Source: a bacterium (GTDB taxonomy: Bacteria > Verrucomicrobiota > Verrucomicrobiia > Chthoniobacterales > UBA6821). Taken from it: 40,773 nt of DNA. The notes beneath the pieces are model-generated. The model was given only the letters and a program-made list of their open reading frames with translations, made no database searches and was not told the DNA's origin. This document shows positions 17,472 to 27,363 of the stretch, piece by piece. The translations under genes and the position numbers were made by a program. The stretch's first letter is position 1. Each line of letters starts with the position of its first letter. The DNA lies in contig JAJZSL010000003.1 in the NCBI GenBank assembly GCA_021849805.1, forward strand, positions 1-40,773, in the 5' to 3' direction.

Positions 17472-19084
17472 GGAGCTGATCCCCTCTTGAGCAAGGTGTC
17501 ACGAGCAAATTTCTCGCAATGCTGAGGATAATCCAGTGTATAGTGAAGGCCACGACTCTCTTGACGACTCATAGCAGCTTGGACCATCAGTGTTGCTGTA
17601 GTAACAAGATTACGAAGTTCAAGAAGATCTGCTGAAACACGAAAATTCCAATAAAATTCTTGGATTTCCTCTTCAAGATTTTTTAAACGAGTTGCTGCTC
17701 GCTGAAGACGTTTGTTGGTACGAACAATGCCCATGTAATCCCACATAAGGCGTCGGATTTCATCCCAATTATGATGAATAACAACTCCTTCATCAACATC
17801 TTGAGCTTCTCCTGTATTCCACTTAGGCAATGGAATATCAAATGATTCTTTAGCTTCGACTTGTGCTTGAGCTGCAGCACGGTGAGCCATGACTAAGGCT
17901 TCTAGAAGAGAATTGCTAGCAAGACGATTAGCTCCATGTAATCCTGTGCATGCTGTTTCTCCAATAGCATAGAGTCCGGCAAGATCCGTTCTTCCCATAA
18001 GGTCGGTTTTGACACCGCCACATTGATAATGGGCTGCTGGAACAACAGGAATAGGCTCTTTGCTCATATCAATTCCAAAGTGAAGGCAGGCAGCATTGAT
18101 TTTAGGAAATCGCTCTTGGAGAAAACTTGAAGGCCGATGGCTAATATCCAACGAGACATATTGATCTCCCCGTTTTTTCATTTCAGCATCAATGGCACGT
18201 GCTACTACATCACGTGGAGCAAGCTCTAAGCGAGGATCATAGGACTCCATGAAGCGCTCTCCTACGCTATTGAGTAGAATAGCACCTTCTCCGCGAAGTG
18301 CCTCGGAGATGAGGAAGGATGTTCCTTTGGGGTGATAGAGACATGTGGGATGAAATTGCATAAATTCCATATTGGCAAGAAGAGCACCTGCTCTCCAAGC
18401 CATAGCAATCCCATCTCCAGTGGCAATACTTGGATTAGTCGTGTAGAGATAAACTTTACCGCAACCACCAGTGGCTAGTACGGTCACATTAGCTCGTAGT
18501 GTTTCTACAAGCATATTTTTTTTATTGAAGACATACAAACCGACACAGCGCGCAGGAGCATGTTCTAGAGCAGGCTGTTTTTTCTTTAATTTTTCTGTGG
18601 TAATTAAATCCACAGCCATGTGATTTTCAAACAATGTGATGTTAGGATGCTTGGAAACAGCTTCTAGAAGTGCTCTCTGAATTTCAAAGCCTGTTCTATC
18701 ACGGTTGTGGAGGATACGTCGCTTGGAGTGGCCTCCTTCTTTTCCTAAATTAAATTGTTGATCTCCCTGGTCATTGATACGGTGGTCAAAGTTTACTCCA
18801 AGAGAAAGAAGTTCCTGAACACAAGCTGGTCCTTGCTCAAGGATAGTTCGTACAACATCTTCATGACATAATCCATCGCCAGCAATCAGAGTATCTCTGA
18901 CATGAAATTCTAAGGAATCCTCTTGGCTACTAACACAAGCAAGTCCTCCTTGAGCCCAAGCAGTATTAGAATCAGCCCTAGAGCTTTTGGTGATGATGGC
19001 AGTGGAACCTCTTGCTGCTACTTTAAGCGCAAAGGTAAGGCCAGCAATACCACTACCAACGATGACATAGTGAAATGTTTTCAA
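17462..19084 (-). CDS. nadB: L-aspartate oxidase
   Basis: FAD enzyme oxidising L-aspartate to iminoaspartate, first step of de novo NAD synthesis. FAD-binding [13 protein letters not shown] at the N-terminus; [37 protein letters not shown], the catalytic region [13 protein letters not shown]-like ([15 protein letters not shown]), [13 protein letters not shown] and [20 protein letters not shown] are all typical. I choose the TTG at 19084 ([12 protein letters not shown]), giving 540 residues. A TTG at 19138 would add 18 residues of non-family sequence; no ATG is available. nadA and nadC are not nearby. It follows panC on the same strand, so two cofactor pathways share a transcription unit. Confidence 0.92.
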   Translation of the reverse strand: MKTFHYVIVGSGIAGLTFALKVAARGSTAIITKSSRADSNTAWAQGGLACVSSQEDSLEFHVRDTLIAGDGLCHEDVVRTILEQGPACVQELLSLGVNFDHRINDQGDQQFNLGKEGGHSKRRILHNRDRTGFEIQRALLEAVSKHPNITLFENHMAVDLITTEKLKKKQPALEHAPARCVGLYVFNKKNMLVETLRANVTVLATGGCGKVYLYTTNPSIATGDGIAMAWRAGALLANMEFMQFHPTCLYHPKGTSFLISEALRGEGAILLNSVGERFMESYDPRLELAPRDVVARAIDAEMKKRGDQYVSLDISHRPSSFLQERFPKINAACLHFGIDMSKEPIPVVPAAHYQCGGVKTDLMGRTDLAGLYAIGETACTGLHGANRLASNSLLEALVMAHRAAAQAQVEAKESFDIPLPKWNTGEAQDVDEGVVIHHNWDEIRRLMWDYMGIVRTNKRLQRAATRLKNLEEEIQEFYWNFRVSADLLELRNLVTTATLMVQAAMSRQESRGLHYTLDYPQHCEKFARDTLLKRGSAPYS

Positions 19085-19141
19085 AAAAATTCTTAAACTT
19101 AAAAAAATACAACTGCTTTTCCTCTGGAAAGGAAGCAATGT

Positions 19142-20020
19142 TCAATGCTGCTCTTGCTTACTATCATGTATGGGCAGATCGATGTTATCAATAAGACGTA
19201 CGTTGCCAAGGTGTAGTGCGACAAAGAGACGAGCTGGGGTCATGCTCTTCTCTAAGGTTAATAATGGTTGGAGAGTTTCTTCATGGACTATGGTGATGTA
19301 CTCGATGGTGGCATGAGGCATGGATCGGAAGATTGCTTCTACCTGCTTGAGGAGAGAGGGGAGATTTCTTTCTCCTCGGAGCACACGATCTCTTGTTTGT
19401 TGAAGAGTTCTATAGATTTGAGGAGCAACAGCTCGTTCTTGAGCGGAGAGACGTTGATTACGAGAGCTCATAGCAAGACCGTCTTGCTCCCGCACTGTAG
19501 GGTGTGAGAGAATATGAACCTTAAAGTTCAAGTCACGAACAAGACGGCGAACCAAAATGAGTTGTTGCCAATCTTTTTCTCCAAAAATAGCCACATCAGG
19601 ATCGATCATATTAAAAAGTTTAGTAACAATAGTAAGAACTCCTTGAAAATGTCCTGGACGTGATTTTCCACAAAGAGCTGCTGAGAGTTGATCCTCATGA
19701 ACGCTGATGGAAGCTTCTGGGTGATAAATCTCCTCAACTCTCGGAGAAAAAAGAACATCAACATGCAGCTTCTTACAGAGCTCTTGATCAGAAGAGGGAG
19801 AGCGAGGGTAGAGTTCTAAATCAGTAGGATGATTAAACTGTGTAGGATTAAGAAAAATGGAAGCCACTACCGTACCAAGCTCTCCGGCGACTTGACGTGC
19901 TTGTTGGAGAAGAGCAGCATGTCCTTGATGGAGGGCTCCCATCGTAGGAACAAAAACCAGCGGTTCTCTTGCATGGCTAGTAAACTCTCTTAAGAGAGCA
20001 ATGTTCTCAACAACCTGCAT
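19142..20020 (-). CDS. panC: Pantothenate synthetase
   Basis: Joins pantoate and beta-alanine with ATP to give pantothenate, the CoA precursor. 292 residues, usual length. FVPTMGALHQGH (residues 23-34) holds the HIGH-type nucleotide motif. FLNPTQFN, YPR, the GHFQGVLTIVTKLFNMI segment, FGEKDWQQL and LAMSSRNQRLS (KMSKS-like loop) are all present. ATG start. Downstream nadB begins within about 60 bases, and secG lies 28 bases upstream. panB is not in the window. Confidence 0.95.
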   Translation of the reverse strand: MQVVENIALLREFTSHAREPLVFVPTMGALHQGHAALLQQARQVAGELGTVVASIFLNPTQFNHPTDLELYPRSPSSDQELCKKLHVDVLFSPRVEEIYHPEASISVHEDQLSAALCGKSRPGHFQGVLTIVTKLFNMIDPDVAIFGEKDWQQLILVRRLVRDLNFKVHILSHPTVREQDGLAMSSRNQRLSAQERAVAPQIYRTLQQTRDRVLRGERNLPSLLKQVEAIFRSMPHATIEYITIVHEETLQPLLTLEKSMTPARLFVALHLGNVRLIDNIDLPIHDSKQEQH

Positions 20021-20048
20021 GAGTAAAGAGAGGCTCCCTAAGGGAAGA

Positions 20049-20372
20049 CTAAGGCTTCGCTGATGTTGAAGGAACTGTTGCTCCAGTAGCAGGTTTGCTC
20101 ATGAGCTGCTTTTGGATTTTGGTAGGACCACTGGAGGACTTGACATACACCATGGAGATGAGCAGCGTTAAAAGAAAAAAGAGACTTCCAAGCCAAACAG
20201 TAAAACGATTGAGGACAGTGCTTGTTTGTGCTCCAAAAAGGTTATCGGTCATGTTACTTCCAAAAGAGGCTCCCAATCCTTCATTCTTAGGTCGCTGCAT
20301 GAGCACAACAATAATCAGTAACAGTGAAACAACTGTCAAACAAGTGATGAGAAAAGGCAAGAGGAGCCACAT
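20049..20372 (-). CDS. secG: Protein translocase subunit SecG
   Basis: Small inner-membrane subunit of the SecYEG translocon. 107 residues with two hydrophobic helices (~4-25 and ~58-77). The conserved loop between them is clear: LLIIVVLMQRPKNEGLGASFGS, then NLFGAQTSTVLNRFTVWLG. The C-terminal ~30 residues are a Ser/Pro/Thr/Lys-rich tail. ATG start at 20372. It lies between dxr upstream and panC downstream on the minus strand. Confidence 0.92.
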   Translation of the reverse strand: MWLLLPFLITCLTVVSLLLIIVVLMQRPKNEGLGASFGSNMTDNLFGAQTSTVLNRFTVWLGSLFFLLTLLISMVYVKSSSGPTKIQKQLMSKPATGATVPSTSAKP

Positions 20373-20478
20373 AGGCTAAGGAGAGAGAAAAGGAGTGATG
20401 ATTGTATTGCAGAGAGGGGGAATCGTGAAAAGTGGTGAGGTCACATGCTACTCTCTGCTATAATAGAAATGGTTATTA

Positions 20479-21660
20479 TCAGCTTAAGAATTCTGAATTG
20501 TAAAGATGCAAAACCATCCTTCTTGCTTCTTCATCAGCAGCCATGATTTCTTCAAGTGTTGGATGAGGAAGTGAGGAGAGACGATTCATTGTTTCCTCCA
20601 CATAGTGCCAGATATGAGGAAAAGTAATGTTGCCTGCAAGAAAAAGTTCTACAGCTTTTTCATTTGCTGCATTGAGGATAGCAGGCATCGTACCACCAGA
20701 TATACCAGCCTCTCTGGCTAGGCGGAGTGCTGGGAAGAGCTCATGACGCGGTTCTTCAAAATGAAGGGCCCCAATGCTCGGTAAATCAAGAAAGGAGCAA
20801 GGACCATGAATGCGCTCGGGATAAGTGATGGCATATTGAATGGGAAAGGTCATTTCATGGTGACTGAGTTGAGCTAAAAGAGATCCATCTACAAATTCTA
20901 CCATGGAGTGAATGATGCTCTCAGGATGAATGACGACGTCAATTTTTTCCATGGGAATATTGAAGAGATGATGAGCTTCCATCATTTCTAGTCCTTTGTT
21001 AAAAAGGGTTGCTGAATCAATAGTGATTTTAGATCCCATTTTCCAAGTTGGATGACGTAGTGCCATCGATGGAGTAACCTTTCTTAAATCAGCGCTTGTG
21101 GCTATTGTGCGAAAAGGACCACCTGAACAAGTGATGATTAAGCGTCGAATAGTACTTCGGTCCCGTCCTTCTAAGCATTGAAAAAGAGCATTATGTTCAC
21201 TATCGACAGGAAGAATGAGGCTTCCAGAAGTCGCAGCTCTTCTCATGACCTCCTCTCCAGCCATGACCAAAATTTCCTTGCTAGCAAGAGCTAGATTTTT
21301 TTTTGCATCCAGTGCATCCAGTGTCGGTTTTAAACCAGCCGTTCCAACAATAGCAACTAAGATTAAGTCAGCCTCTGGAAGTGTTGCCAGCCTTCTCAAT
21401 CCTTCCTCTCCATGGACAATGGTAGGTATACTTGCGTGCGACTCAAAGGCTTTGCGAAGATCGTTCGCACTGATTGCATCTCTGGTGCATATCATTGGAG
21501 GAGCAAACTCTTTGGCTAATTCCAATAAACGAGTTTGGTTGTGATAGGCTGACATGCCAACAATCTTCATCCGTTCTCGAAGAGCTCGGGCAACCTCAAT
21601 AGCACTTTGACCAATAGAGCCACTGGCTCCTAAGATAACAACGCGGCGCTGAAAAGACAT
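20479..21660 (-). CDS. dxr: 1-deoxy-D-xylulose 5-phosphate reductoisomerase
   Basis: First committed step of the MEP isoprenoid pathway: DXP to MEP with NADPH and a divalent metal. I start at the ATG at 21660 (MSFQRRVVILGASGSIGQSA), giving 393 residues; the longer frame to 21810 runs into cdsA. Motifs: NADPH-binding GASGSIG, ALASKEILVMAGE, metal/substrate residues in PVDSEHNALFQCLEG, the flexible loop HPTWKMGSKITIDSAT, LFNKGLEMMEAHHLF, and VHPESIIHSMVEF. It begins right after the cdsA stop, so translation is likely coupled. The pair suggests an uppS-cdsA-dxr-type cluster with the rest missing here. Confidence 0.95.
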   Translation of the reverse strand: MSFQRRVVILGASGSIGQSAIEVARALRERMKIVGMSAYHNQTRLLELAKEFAPPMICTRDAISANDLRKAFESHASIPTIVHGEEGLRRLATLPEADLILVAIVGTAGLKPTLDALDAKKNLALASKEILVMAGEEVMRRAATSGSLILPVDSEHNALFQCLEGRDRSTIRRLIITCSGGPFRTIATSADLRKVTPSMALRHPTWKMGSKITIDSATLFNKGLEMMEAHHLFNIPMEKIDVVIHPESIIHSMVEFVDGSLLAQLSHHEMTFPIQYAITYPERIHGPCSFLDLPSIGALHFEEPRHELFPALRLAREAGISGGTMPAILNAANEKAVELFLAGNITFPHIWHYVEETMNRLSSLPHPTLEEIMAADEEARRMVLHLYNSEFLS

Positions 21661-21661
21661 A

Positions 21662-22561
21662 TTAGAGGAAAAGAATTCCCAAGAGTATAAAATAGAAAAG
21701 AGGAGCCGTAAAAAGAATGCTATCAATGAGATCAAGGCCCCCTCCGATACCAGGTAGCGTATCACTGGAATTTTTTGTTTGTAATGTCCGCTTGAGTAAT
21801 GATTCAGCAAGATCGCCTAAAATAGCAGCCATCCCAAGTACTAAGGAAATGATCAGTACAGTAACTGGGCGGAGGAGAGACAATTGATGTTCAAAGCAGT
21901 GAAAGAAAAGATAACCGCTTAGTATCGCAAAGCAGAGAGCCCCCAGGCATCCTTCACGAGTTTTCCGAGGACTGATGTGTGTAAAGAAAGGAGAACGTCC
22001 CAAGAGACTTCCAGAAATGAAGGCTCCTACATCAGTGAATTTTGTCACTACTAAGAGAAAGAGAGCATAGTAGTGACCAGTAAGCAGTCCTTCACTCGTG
22101 CGTGGCGTAAGATAAATGATTTTGATGACAAAAGAAAACAGCCAGGGAATGTAGATAATTCCAAGAAGAGTGAAAGCAATGGCATCAGCAGCTTTGCGAT
22201 GTGGTTTTGAAGAAAATAATGTTTTTATAAAAAGCAGCAGCAGAAGGATGGCCAGAAGCATCGATTCAAAAATAAAGACAGAACCTTCTCGTAAGAAAAA
22301 ATCACTAGAAGAAGAAGTGCGTAGCAACCAAAAATTCCCCCCCAGCAAAACAATCCCACTGGCATAGCCAAGACTCCAATGACGTGGAATATTAGCTACT
22401 CTTAAAAGCCAAAAATATTCCCAGAGCGACCCAAGCGCAGCAATGGCAATGAGTAGGGCATAACCATTTTCAGATTTTTTAACGACGACCACTGCAATGA
22501 GCGCCCAAAGAAGGAATGTACTCATCAAGCGAGGTAGAAAAGAAGTTGGGAGCAATTTCAT
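21662..22561 (-). CDS. cdsA: Phosphatidate cytidylyltransferase
   Basis: Makes CDP-diacylglycerol from phosphatidate and CTP, the branch point of phospholipid synthesis. 299 residues with about eight hydrophobic segments. The C-terminal signature is recognisable but variant: SLLKRTLQTKNSSDTLPGIG followed by GGLDLIDS. Here Asn replaces the usual Asp after Lys, and PGIGG replaces PGHGG, as in many non-proteobacterial CdsA. TDVGAFISGSLLGRSPF and ISPRKTREGCLGA also match the family. It is divergent from recA and followed by dxr. ATG start; an inverted repeat lies just upstream (see 22565-22627). Confidence 0.92.
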   Translation of the reverse strand: MKLLPTSFLPRLMSTFLLWALIAVVVVKKSENGYALLIAIAALGSLWEYFWLLRVANIPRHWSLGYASGIVLLGGNFWLLRTSSSSDFFLREGSVFIFESMLLAILLLLLFIKTLFSSKPHRKAADAIAFTLLGIIYIPWLFSFVIKIIYLTPRTSEGLLTGHYYALFLLVVTKFTDVGAFISGSLLGRSPFFTHISPRKTREGCLGALCFAILSGYLFFHCFEHQLSLLRPVTVLIISLVLGMAAILGDLAESLLKRTLQTKNSSDTLPGIGGGLDLIDSILFTAPLFYFILLGILFL

Positions 22562-22564
22562 GAA

Positions 22565-22627
22565 GCTAGGGACTCTAGCGGTAGTTAGTAATAATGAAAA
22601 TCAATTTATCAAGAGCATGTTGATGCT
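22565..22627. promoter_or_regulatory. Two short inverted repeats between cdsA and recA
   Basis: The 129-base divergent gap holds GCTAG-GGACT-CTAGC (22565-22579), four bases from the cdsA start, and AGCAT-GTTG-ATGCT (22614-22627), about 64 bases before the recA start. Either could be an operator; the second is placed where an SOS-type site for recA might be. Neither matches a LexA consensus I know, so this is only a candidate. Confidence 0.3.
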
Positions 22628-22690
22628 ACTTGCTTTGGAAGAATAGAATCTCTAAGATAGGGCCTCAACTTCCCCCTTTCCTAAAATCTT

Positions 22691-23761
22691 ATGGCTAAAA
22701 CTGAAGAAAATATAACGCCTGCTCTTCTGAAAAATGCAACACTGAGTGACAAAGCGATGACACTACGAGCTAAGAACCTCGATCTGGCCATCCAGCAGAT
22801 TGCCAAAGATTATGGAGATGGAGCGATTATGAGACTTGGAGCTCAGGGTGCTGAAGGAATTTCAGTGATTCCTACTGGCAATCTTCTCATTGATCGTGCT
22901 TTGGGTGTGGGTGGTTTTCCACGGGGGCGTATCATTGAAATTTATGGACCAGAATCTTCTGGGAAAACGACCCTGACGCTCAGCGTTATTGCTCAAGCTC
23001 AGAGAAAAGGAGGTCTAGCTGCCTTTATTGATGTTGAACATGCTCTTGATCCTGTTTATTCGCGGAAGCTAGGAGTCAATTTAGAAGATCTTCTTGTCTC
23101 ACAACCTTCTTCAGGGGAAGAAGCGTTACGTATTTGTGAAACGCTTGTTCGCTCCAATGCTCTAGATGTCGTTGTCTTAGATTCGGTAGCTGCTCTGGTT
23201 ACCAAAACAGAATTGGAAGGAGAAATTGGAGATTCCGTTGTAGGAGCTCAAGCACGGCTCATGAGTGCAGCCATGAGGAAACTAACAGCTTTCATTTCTA
23301 AAGCTGATACCTGCGTCATCTTTACCAATCAAATCCGTGAAAAAATTGGTGTCATGTTTGGCAATCCTGAAACAACACCAGGAGGGAAAGCCCTCAAATT
23401 TTATTCGAGTGTGCGCATTGATATCCGTCGTGTCGGAGCAATCAAAACAGCTGATGGAACAGTAACAGGAAATCGGACACGAATTAAAGTCGTGAAGAAT
23501 AAAGTAGCACCACCCTTTACGGAAGCGGAGTTTGATATCATGTATAATGAAGGAATTTCTAACACTGGTTCCTTACTGGATCTTGCTCTCGAGAAAAATA
23601 TTATCGAGAAGCGCGGATCTTGGCTTAGCTACCAAGGAAACCAACTGGCTCAAGGACGTGATGCTGCCAAAGAAGCACTCAAAAGTAACACTCCTCTTTA
23701 TCTTGAAATTGAGGAAGCAGTAACAAGGGCTCTCGAAGCAGAGAAAGCAAACGCTTCTTAA
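22691..23761 (+). CDS. recA: Recombinase RecA
   Basis: Strand-exchange and SOS co-protease ATPase. 356 residues. Walker A GPESSGKT at 86-93, followed by [10 protein letters not shown], Walker B-like [13 protein letters not shown], loop L1 [20 protein letters not shown], and L2 [20 protein letters not shown] with [17 protein letters not shown]. The N-terminal ~25 residues are a variable extension. Complete and apparently functional. Divergent from cdsA. No recX or lexA gene nearby. ATG start without a Shine-Dalgarno sequence. Confidence 0.98.
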   Translation: MAKTEENITPALLKNATLSDKAMTLRAKNLDLAIQQIAKDYGDGAIMRLGAQGAEGISVIPTGNLLIDRALGVGGFPRGRIIEIYGPESSGKTTLTLSVIAQAQRKGGLAAFIDVEHALDPVYSRKLGVNLEDLLVSQPSSGEEALRICETLVRSNALDVVVLDSVAALVTKTELEGEIGDSVVGAQARLMSAAMRKLTAFISKADTCVIFTNQIREKIGVMFGNPETTPGGKALKFYSSVRIDIRRVGAIKTADGTVTGNRTRIKVVKNKVAPPFTEAEFDIMYNEGISNTGSLLDLALEKNIIEKRGSWLSYQGNQLAQGRDAAKEALKSNTPLYLEIEEAVTRALEAEKANAS

Positions 23762-23796
23762 AAATTATTGTTCTTCGATCAGTCGATACAAGGGTA

Positions 23797-23869
23797 TTTT
23801 TCAGAAGATTCTCCAATCGATCAGTGATGGAGCTTAGTGATGGAGTCCCTGAGGGAGGCTTCTGAAAAA
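23797..23869. repeat. Inverted and direct repeats downstream of recA
   Basis: TTTTTCAGAAG (23797-23807) and CTTCTGAAAAA (23859-23869) are exact reverse complements 51 bases apart. Between them lie two copies of AGTGATGGAG (23823 and 23836) and the interrupted palindrome TCCCT-G-AGGGA (23846-23856). It may form a branched RNA or terminator for recA, but no U-tract follows the stem in either direction. The rest of 23762-24028 shows nothing else; a minus-strand frame through it looks spurious. Confidence 0.35.
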
Positions 23870-24028
23870 AGCAGGAGCGCTTCCAATAGGTCTTTAAATA
23901 GGTCTCTTTGAAGGAGGGTGATTCCAGATAGGGAGAAGAAGAAAGAAATTTTTTCATAGACGTACCCTAAATTCGGGAAATACTAAGAAACGCTAAAAAT
24001 GATATAAAGATTTTTTGAAAACAGCAGC

Positions 24029-25336
24029 ATGTCTCCTCCAAAAACCTCTCTTGCTATTCTTGGAACTGGTATTTCTGGCTTAGCTGCTGCTTACTTTCTA
24101 GCTCGACGAGAGAACTATGAAGTTACTCTTTTTGAAAAAGAGGATCGTCTTGGAGGTCATGCTCACACGGTGATGGTTGAGGAGGAAGAAAAGGTTCTTC
24201 CTATTGATACTGGCTTCATGGTCTATAATGAGGTTACCTACCCGTTGCTCACGCGGCTTTTTGAAGAACTGAAGGTTGTTACAAAGCCGACAATCATGTC
24301 CTTTAGCGTACAACATCGAGGAGATGATTTGGAATATAATGGAACGAGTCTTCCTTTACTTTTTGTGCAACGTCGAAATCTCTTGCGACCTCGCTACTGG
24401 CGGATGCTCGGTCAGATTGCTCGTTTTCATCAAGAAAGTGTGCAGGAACTCATGGATCCCCACTTCCGAGAAATGACGCTTCGAGATTATGTCAACCTGC
24501 GTGGTTATGGAGAAGATTTCCTCCAATGGTATCTCTCTCCCATGGCAGCCGCCGTCTGGTCAAGTTCTCCTGCAAGTATCGAGCAGTTCCCTGCGCATAC
24601 ACTGTTACGGTTCTGGCATCAGCATGGTTTTCTGGGTCGTCATACGCATCACCCTTGGCGTACGGTAGTAGGCGGTTCTAGGGCGTATGTAGAGAAATTG
24701 GTAACTTCTCTTAAGCACCGCTTGCACCAAGGTGCACGTTTGAAGAAAATGAGGAGTCATGATCGAGGAGTTGAACTTCTCTTTGAAGATGGAAGTAGAG
24801 AACACTTTGATAAAGTCATTCTTGCTGTGCACGGAGATCAAGCTCTCCCTCTCCTGGATGACCCCACGCCACTAGAAGAGGAAATTCTCTCCGCGTTTCG
24901 CTATCAGCATAATGATCTCTACTTACATACCGATCCACAGTTCATGCCTCAGCGTAAGCGTGCTTGGGCTTCTTGGAACTACCGTATTGATGGTAAGGAG
25001 AAGGGAGGGGGATATCACTACTCAACACACTACTGGATGAATGAGCTACAAGGAGTTTCAGAGAGAGAGAACTATTTTGTTTCCCTTAATCCTCCCGTGA
25101 TTCCAAAGGAAGATTCTATCAAGCGTGCTCTTTGTTATGAACATCCTCTCTTTGATTTGAAGGCTATTGCTGCTCAAGAGCGTTTGTCAGAACTACGTGC
25201 TGCTGGGAGTAGAACGAATCGTTACTTTTGTGGTGCTTGGCAGCGCTATGGATTTCATGAAGATGGTCTTCTCTCAGCGTGTTGGGTTGCTCAAGAAATA
25301 TTAGGTCATGATCCTTGGCTCTCCCATCATCAGTAA
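24029..25336 (+). CDS. FAD-dependent amine-oxidase-like oxidoreductase (COG2907 type)
   Basis: 435 residues. The N-terminal dinucleotide fold ILGTGISGLAAAYFLAR (GxGxxG at 12-17) is followed by LFEKEDRLGGHAHTV and PIDTGFMVYNEVTYP, the pattern of predicted NAD/FAD-binding proteins found next to CFA synthase-like genes. SPMAAAVWSSSP, VVGGSRAYV and the C-terminal YFCGAWQRYGFHEDGLLSA fit flavin binding by this family. Its exact reaction is not established; involvement in modifying unsaturated fatty acyl chains is inferred from the neighbours. First gene of a four-gene overlapping cluster; its end overlaps the next gene by 29 bases. Confidence 0.85.
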   Translation: MSPPKTSLAILGTGISGLAAAYFLARRENYEVTLFEKEDRLGGHAHTVMVEEEEKVLPIDTGFMVYNEVTYPLLTRLFEELKVVTKPTIMSFSVQHRGDDLEYNGTSLPLLFVQRRNLLRPRYWRMLGQIARFHQESVQELMDPHFREMTLRDYVNLRGYGEDFLQWYLSPMAAAVWSSSPASIEQFPAHTLLRFWHQHGFLGRHTHHPWRTVVGGSRAYVEKLVTSLKHRLHQGARLKKMRSHDRGVELLFEDGSREHFDKVILAVHGDQALPLLDDPTPLEEEILSAFRYQHNDLYLHTDPQFMPQRKRAWASWNYRIDGKEKGGGYHYSTHYWMNELQGVSERENYFVSLNPPVIPKEDSIKRALCYEHPLFDLKAIAAQERLSELRAAGSRTNRYFCGAWQRYGFHEDGLLSACWVAQEILGHDPWLSHHQ

Positions 25337-26129
25337 GCTCTACGAGTGCTCTGTTACGCACGCTCGTCTTCAACCAAAGCGCCATGTTTTCTCTTATCGC
25401 CTCTTCATGCTGAGCGTGAATCTTCAGGAGCTACCTGCTTTGGCTCAGCGTACCTGGTGCTTAGGTCATAACAAATGGAATTTTTTTTCTATTGATGATG
25501 CTGATCATATCGATCTTGGGTATCCTGGTGGTATTGCTCCTAATCTTCTTGCATGGTTGGAGACTCAAGGAAAAAAATTCCCAGCAGATACAATTATTTC
25601 TCTGATGACCTTTCCGCGCGTTTTAGGCTATGGATTTCATCCTGTTTCTTTCTATTACCTCTACTCTAAGCAAGGAGAGCCACTAGTTGTGGTTGCAGAA
25701 GTTGTCAATACATTTAGAGAAATGAAACTCTTCCTCATTGAGCATCGGCATGCTGATGGTTTGTGGCATCGGCGTGTTACAAAAAATTTTTATGTTTCTC
25801 CCTTTTCTGATCCAGGCCTTGAATTTGATTTTAAGATAGGGATTCCTCAGCAAACATGGCGCGTCAATATTGATGACTATGAAGAGAGGAAGAGGACTCT
25901 CTTGAGTTCTATTCGTGGTAGTGAGCGCTCTTTGACTTCCGCACGACTCTTTTGGTATTTTTTCAAATATCCACTCCTTTCCTTTCGTATTATTACTCTC
26001 ATTCACTGGCATGCTTTTCTTCTCTGGAGGAAGAAAATTCCTTTTTTTCAAAAAACAGATCGTCTGGAAGCTCAATGTGACCTTCTAAGACCCTTTTCAA
26101 ATAAAAAAAGCGATGACACTCTCTTATAA
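25308..26129 (+). CDS. DUF1365 family protein
   Basis: 273 residues. Family-typical N-terminus LYECSVTHARLQPKRHVFSY followed by RLFMLSVNLQELP, then LMTFPRVLGYGFHPVSFYYL, VVAEVVNTFREM, and KNFYVSPFSDPGLEFDF. The function of DUF1365 proteins is unknown; they recur between COG2907 oxidoreductases and CFA synthase-like genes, as here, so a role in lipid modification is likely by context. The ATG at 25308 lies inside the end of the preceding gene, and the gene overlaps the following one by 17 bases, implying translational coupling. Probably cytoplasmic or peripheral; no signal peptide. Confidence 0.85.
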   Translation: MILGSPIISKLYECSVTHARLQPKRHVFSYRLFMLSVNLQELPALAQRTWCLGHNKWNFFSIDDADHIDLGYPGGIAPNLLAWLETQGKKFPADTIISLMTFPRVLGYGFHPVSFYYLYSKQGEPLVVVAEVVNTFREMKLFLIEHRHADGLWHRRVTKNFYVSPFSDPGLEFDFKIGIPQQTWRVNIDDYEERKRTLLSSIRGSERSLTSARLFWYFFKYPLLSFRIITLIHWHAFLLWRKKIPFFQKTDRLEAQCDLLRPFSNKKSDDTLL

Positions 26130-27363
26130 CCATTCCACAACTAGACGTAAGAGCCTTTGGGAGTATTTTGTTCTAAAAGCTCTCAGAACCATGAAGAAAG
26201 GAGGGCTCTCTCTCCAATATGATGAAGGACCATCTTCTTATTTTGGGGAACCTGGAGCTCCTATTACAGCGCAGATAACCATTCACAATGCTTCCAAATT
26301 TTTTAAATACTGTGCGCTCTACGGAGATATAGGGCTAGGAAAAGCTTATACAGAAGGTCTCTGGGATACGGATGATATCAAGGCTCTCATCACTTGGTTT
26401 ATTGAGAATCTTAATAATTTTCAAGGTTCCAACACAAAAGCCACCAATATACCAAGCGTTAACTTTTTAACCATCCTCCAGTGGATACGTCATCTTAAGC
26501 GTTGCAATAGTGTGAGTATGAGCCGTCGTAATATCTCCCAGCATTATGATTTGGGTAATGATTTTTATGCTCTTTGGCTTGATCCCACGATGACCTACTC
26601 GAGCGCCAAATTTCAGCATGCTCATCAATCTCTCCAAGAAGCTCAGGAAGCCAAATATAGAGCATTTTGTGAGAAATTACACCTTCAGTCTACTGATCAC
26701 GTTCTCGAGATTGGTTGTGGATGGGGTGGTTTTGCTCTCTATGCTGCTCAACACTATGGATGTCATCTTACGGGAGTTACCATTTCGCAAGCTCAAGCTA
26801 GCTGGGCCCAAGAGAGAGTAGCAGCTTTAGGATTGGAAGATCAAATCACCATTCTTCTGCAAGACTATCGTCATCTTACTGGTCGTTATAATAAAATTGT
26901 CTCCATTGAAATGCTCGAGGCTGTTGGACATCACTATCACCATGCCTTCTTCTCCAAGTGCCATGAAGTTCTTCACTCCGATGGGTTACTTGGTGTGCAA
27001 ATGATTACTGTTGCGGACTATCGTTACTCCAGTTTGAGAAGAAGTGTTGATTGGATTCAACATCATATCTTTCCAGGCTCTTTGCTGCTCAGTGTTGGAC
27101 GAATTAATCAAGTTCTTCTAGAGACGAGCAATCTTTTTCTCCATGATTTAGAAGACCTCGGGAGGGACTATGCGCGTACGTTGGCTATGTGGCATAAGAA
27201 TTTCAATGCCCATTTACCTGAAGTTCGAGCGCTCGGTTTTGATGAGTCTTTTATTCGAAGTTGGAACTATTATCTCCAATATTGTGAAGCAGCATTTGCC
27301 ACTCATAACATTTCTGTTGTGCAAGCAATCTACACACGACCTAATAACCGAACCTTATGCTAG
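26113..27363 (+). CDS. Cyclopropane-fatty-acyl-phospholipid synthase-like methyltransferase
   Basis: 416 residues. SAM-dependent enzyme acting on phospholipid acyl double bonds in the CFA synthase family. ISQHYDLGNDFYALWLDPTM (141-160) and TYSSAKF are typical, followed by the SAM motif VLEIGCGWGGFALY (197-210) and IVSIEMLEAVGHHYHHAFF, which keeps the Glu of E. coli Cfa MFEHVG. Where E. coli Cfa has its His-containing strand, this protein reads QMITVADYRYSSLRRSVDWI, as in the subgroup linked to COG2907/DUF1365. The product may therefore be a methylated or otherwise altered acyl chain rather than a plain cyclopropane. The next gene overlaps by seven bases. Confidence 0.88.
   Translation: MTLSYNHSTTRRKSLWEYFVLKALRTMKKGGLSLQYDEGPSSYFGEPGAPITAQITIHNASKFFKYCALYGDIGLGKAYTEGLWDTDDIKALITWFIENLNNFQGSNTKATNIPSVNFLTILQWIRHLKRCNSVSMSRRNISQHYDLGNDFYALWLDPTMTYSSAKFQHAHQSLQEAQEAKYRAFCEKLHLQSTDHVLEIGCGWGGFALYAAQHYGCHLTGVTISQAQASWAQERVAALGLEDQITILLQDYRHLTGRYNKIVSIEMLEAVGHHYHHAFFSKCHEVLHSDGLLGVQMITVADYRYSSLRRSVDWIQHHIFPGSLLLSVGRINQVLLETSNLFLHDLEDLGRDYARTLAMWHKNFNAHLPEVRALGFDESFIRSWNYYLQYCEAAFATHNISVVQAIYTRPNNRTLC

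Noticed and set aside
23679-23957. Minus-strand 92-aa frame downstream of recA
   Set aside because: It overlaps the end of recA and has a low-complexity Ser/Leu/Lys composition typical of antisense frames.
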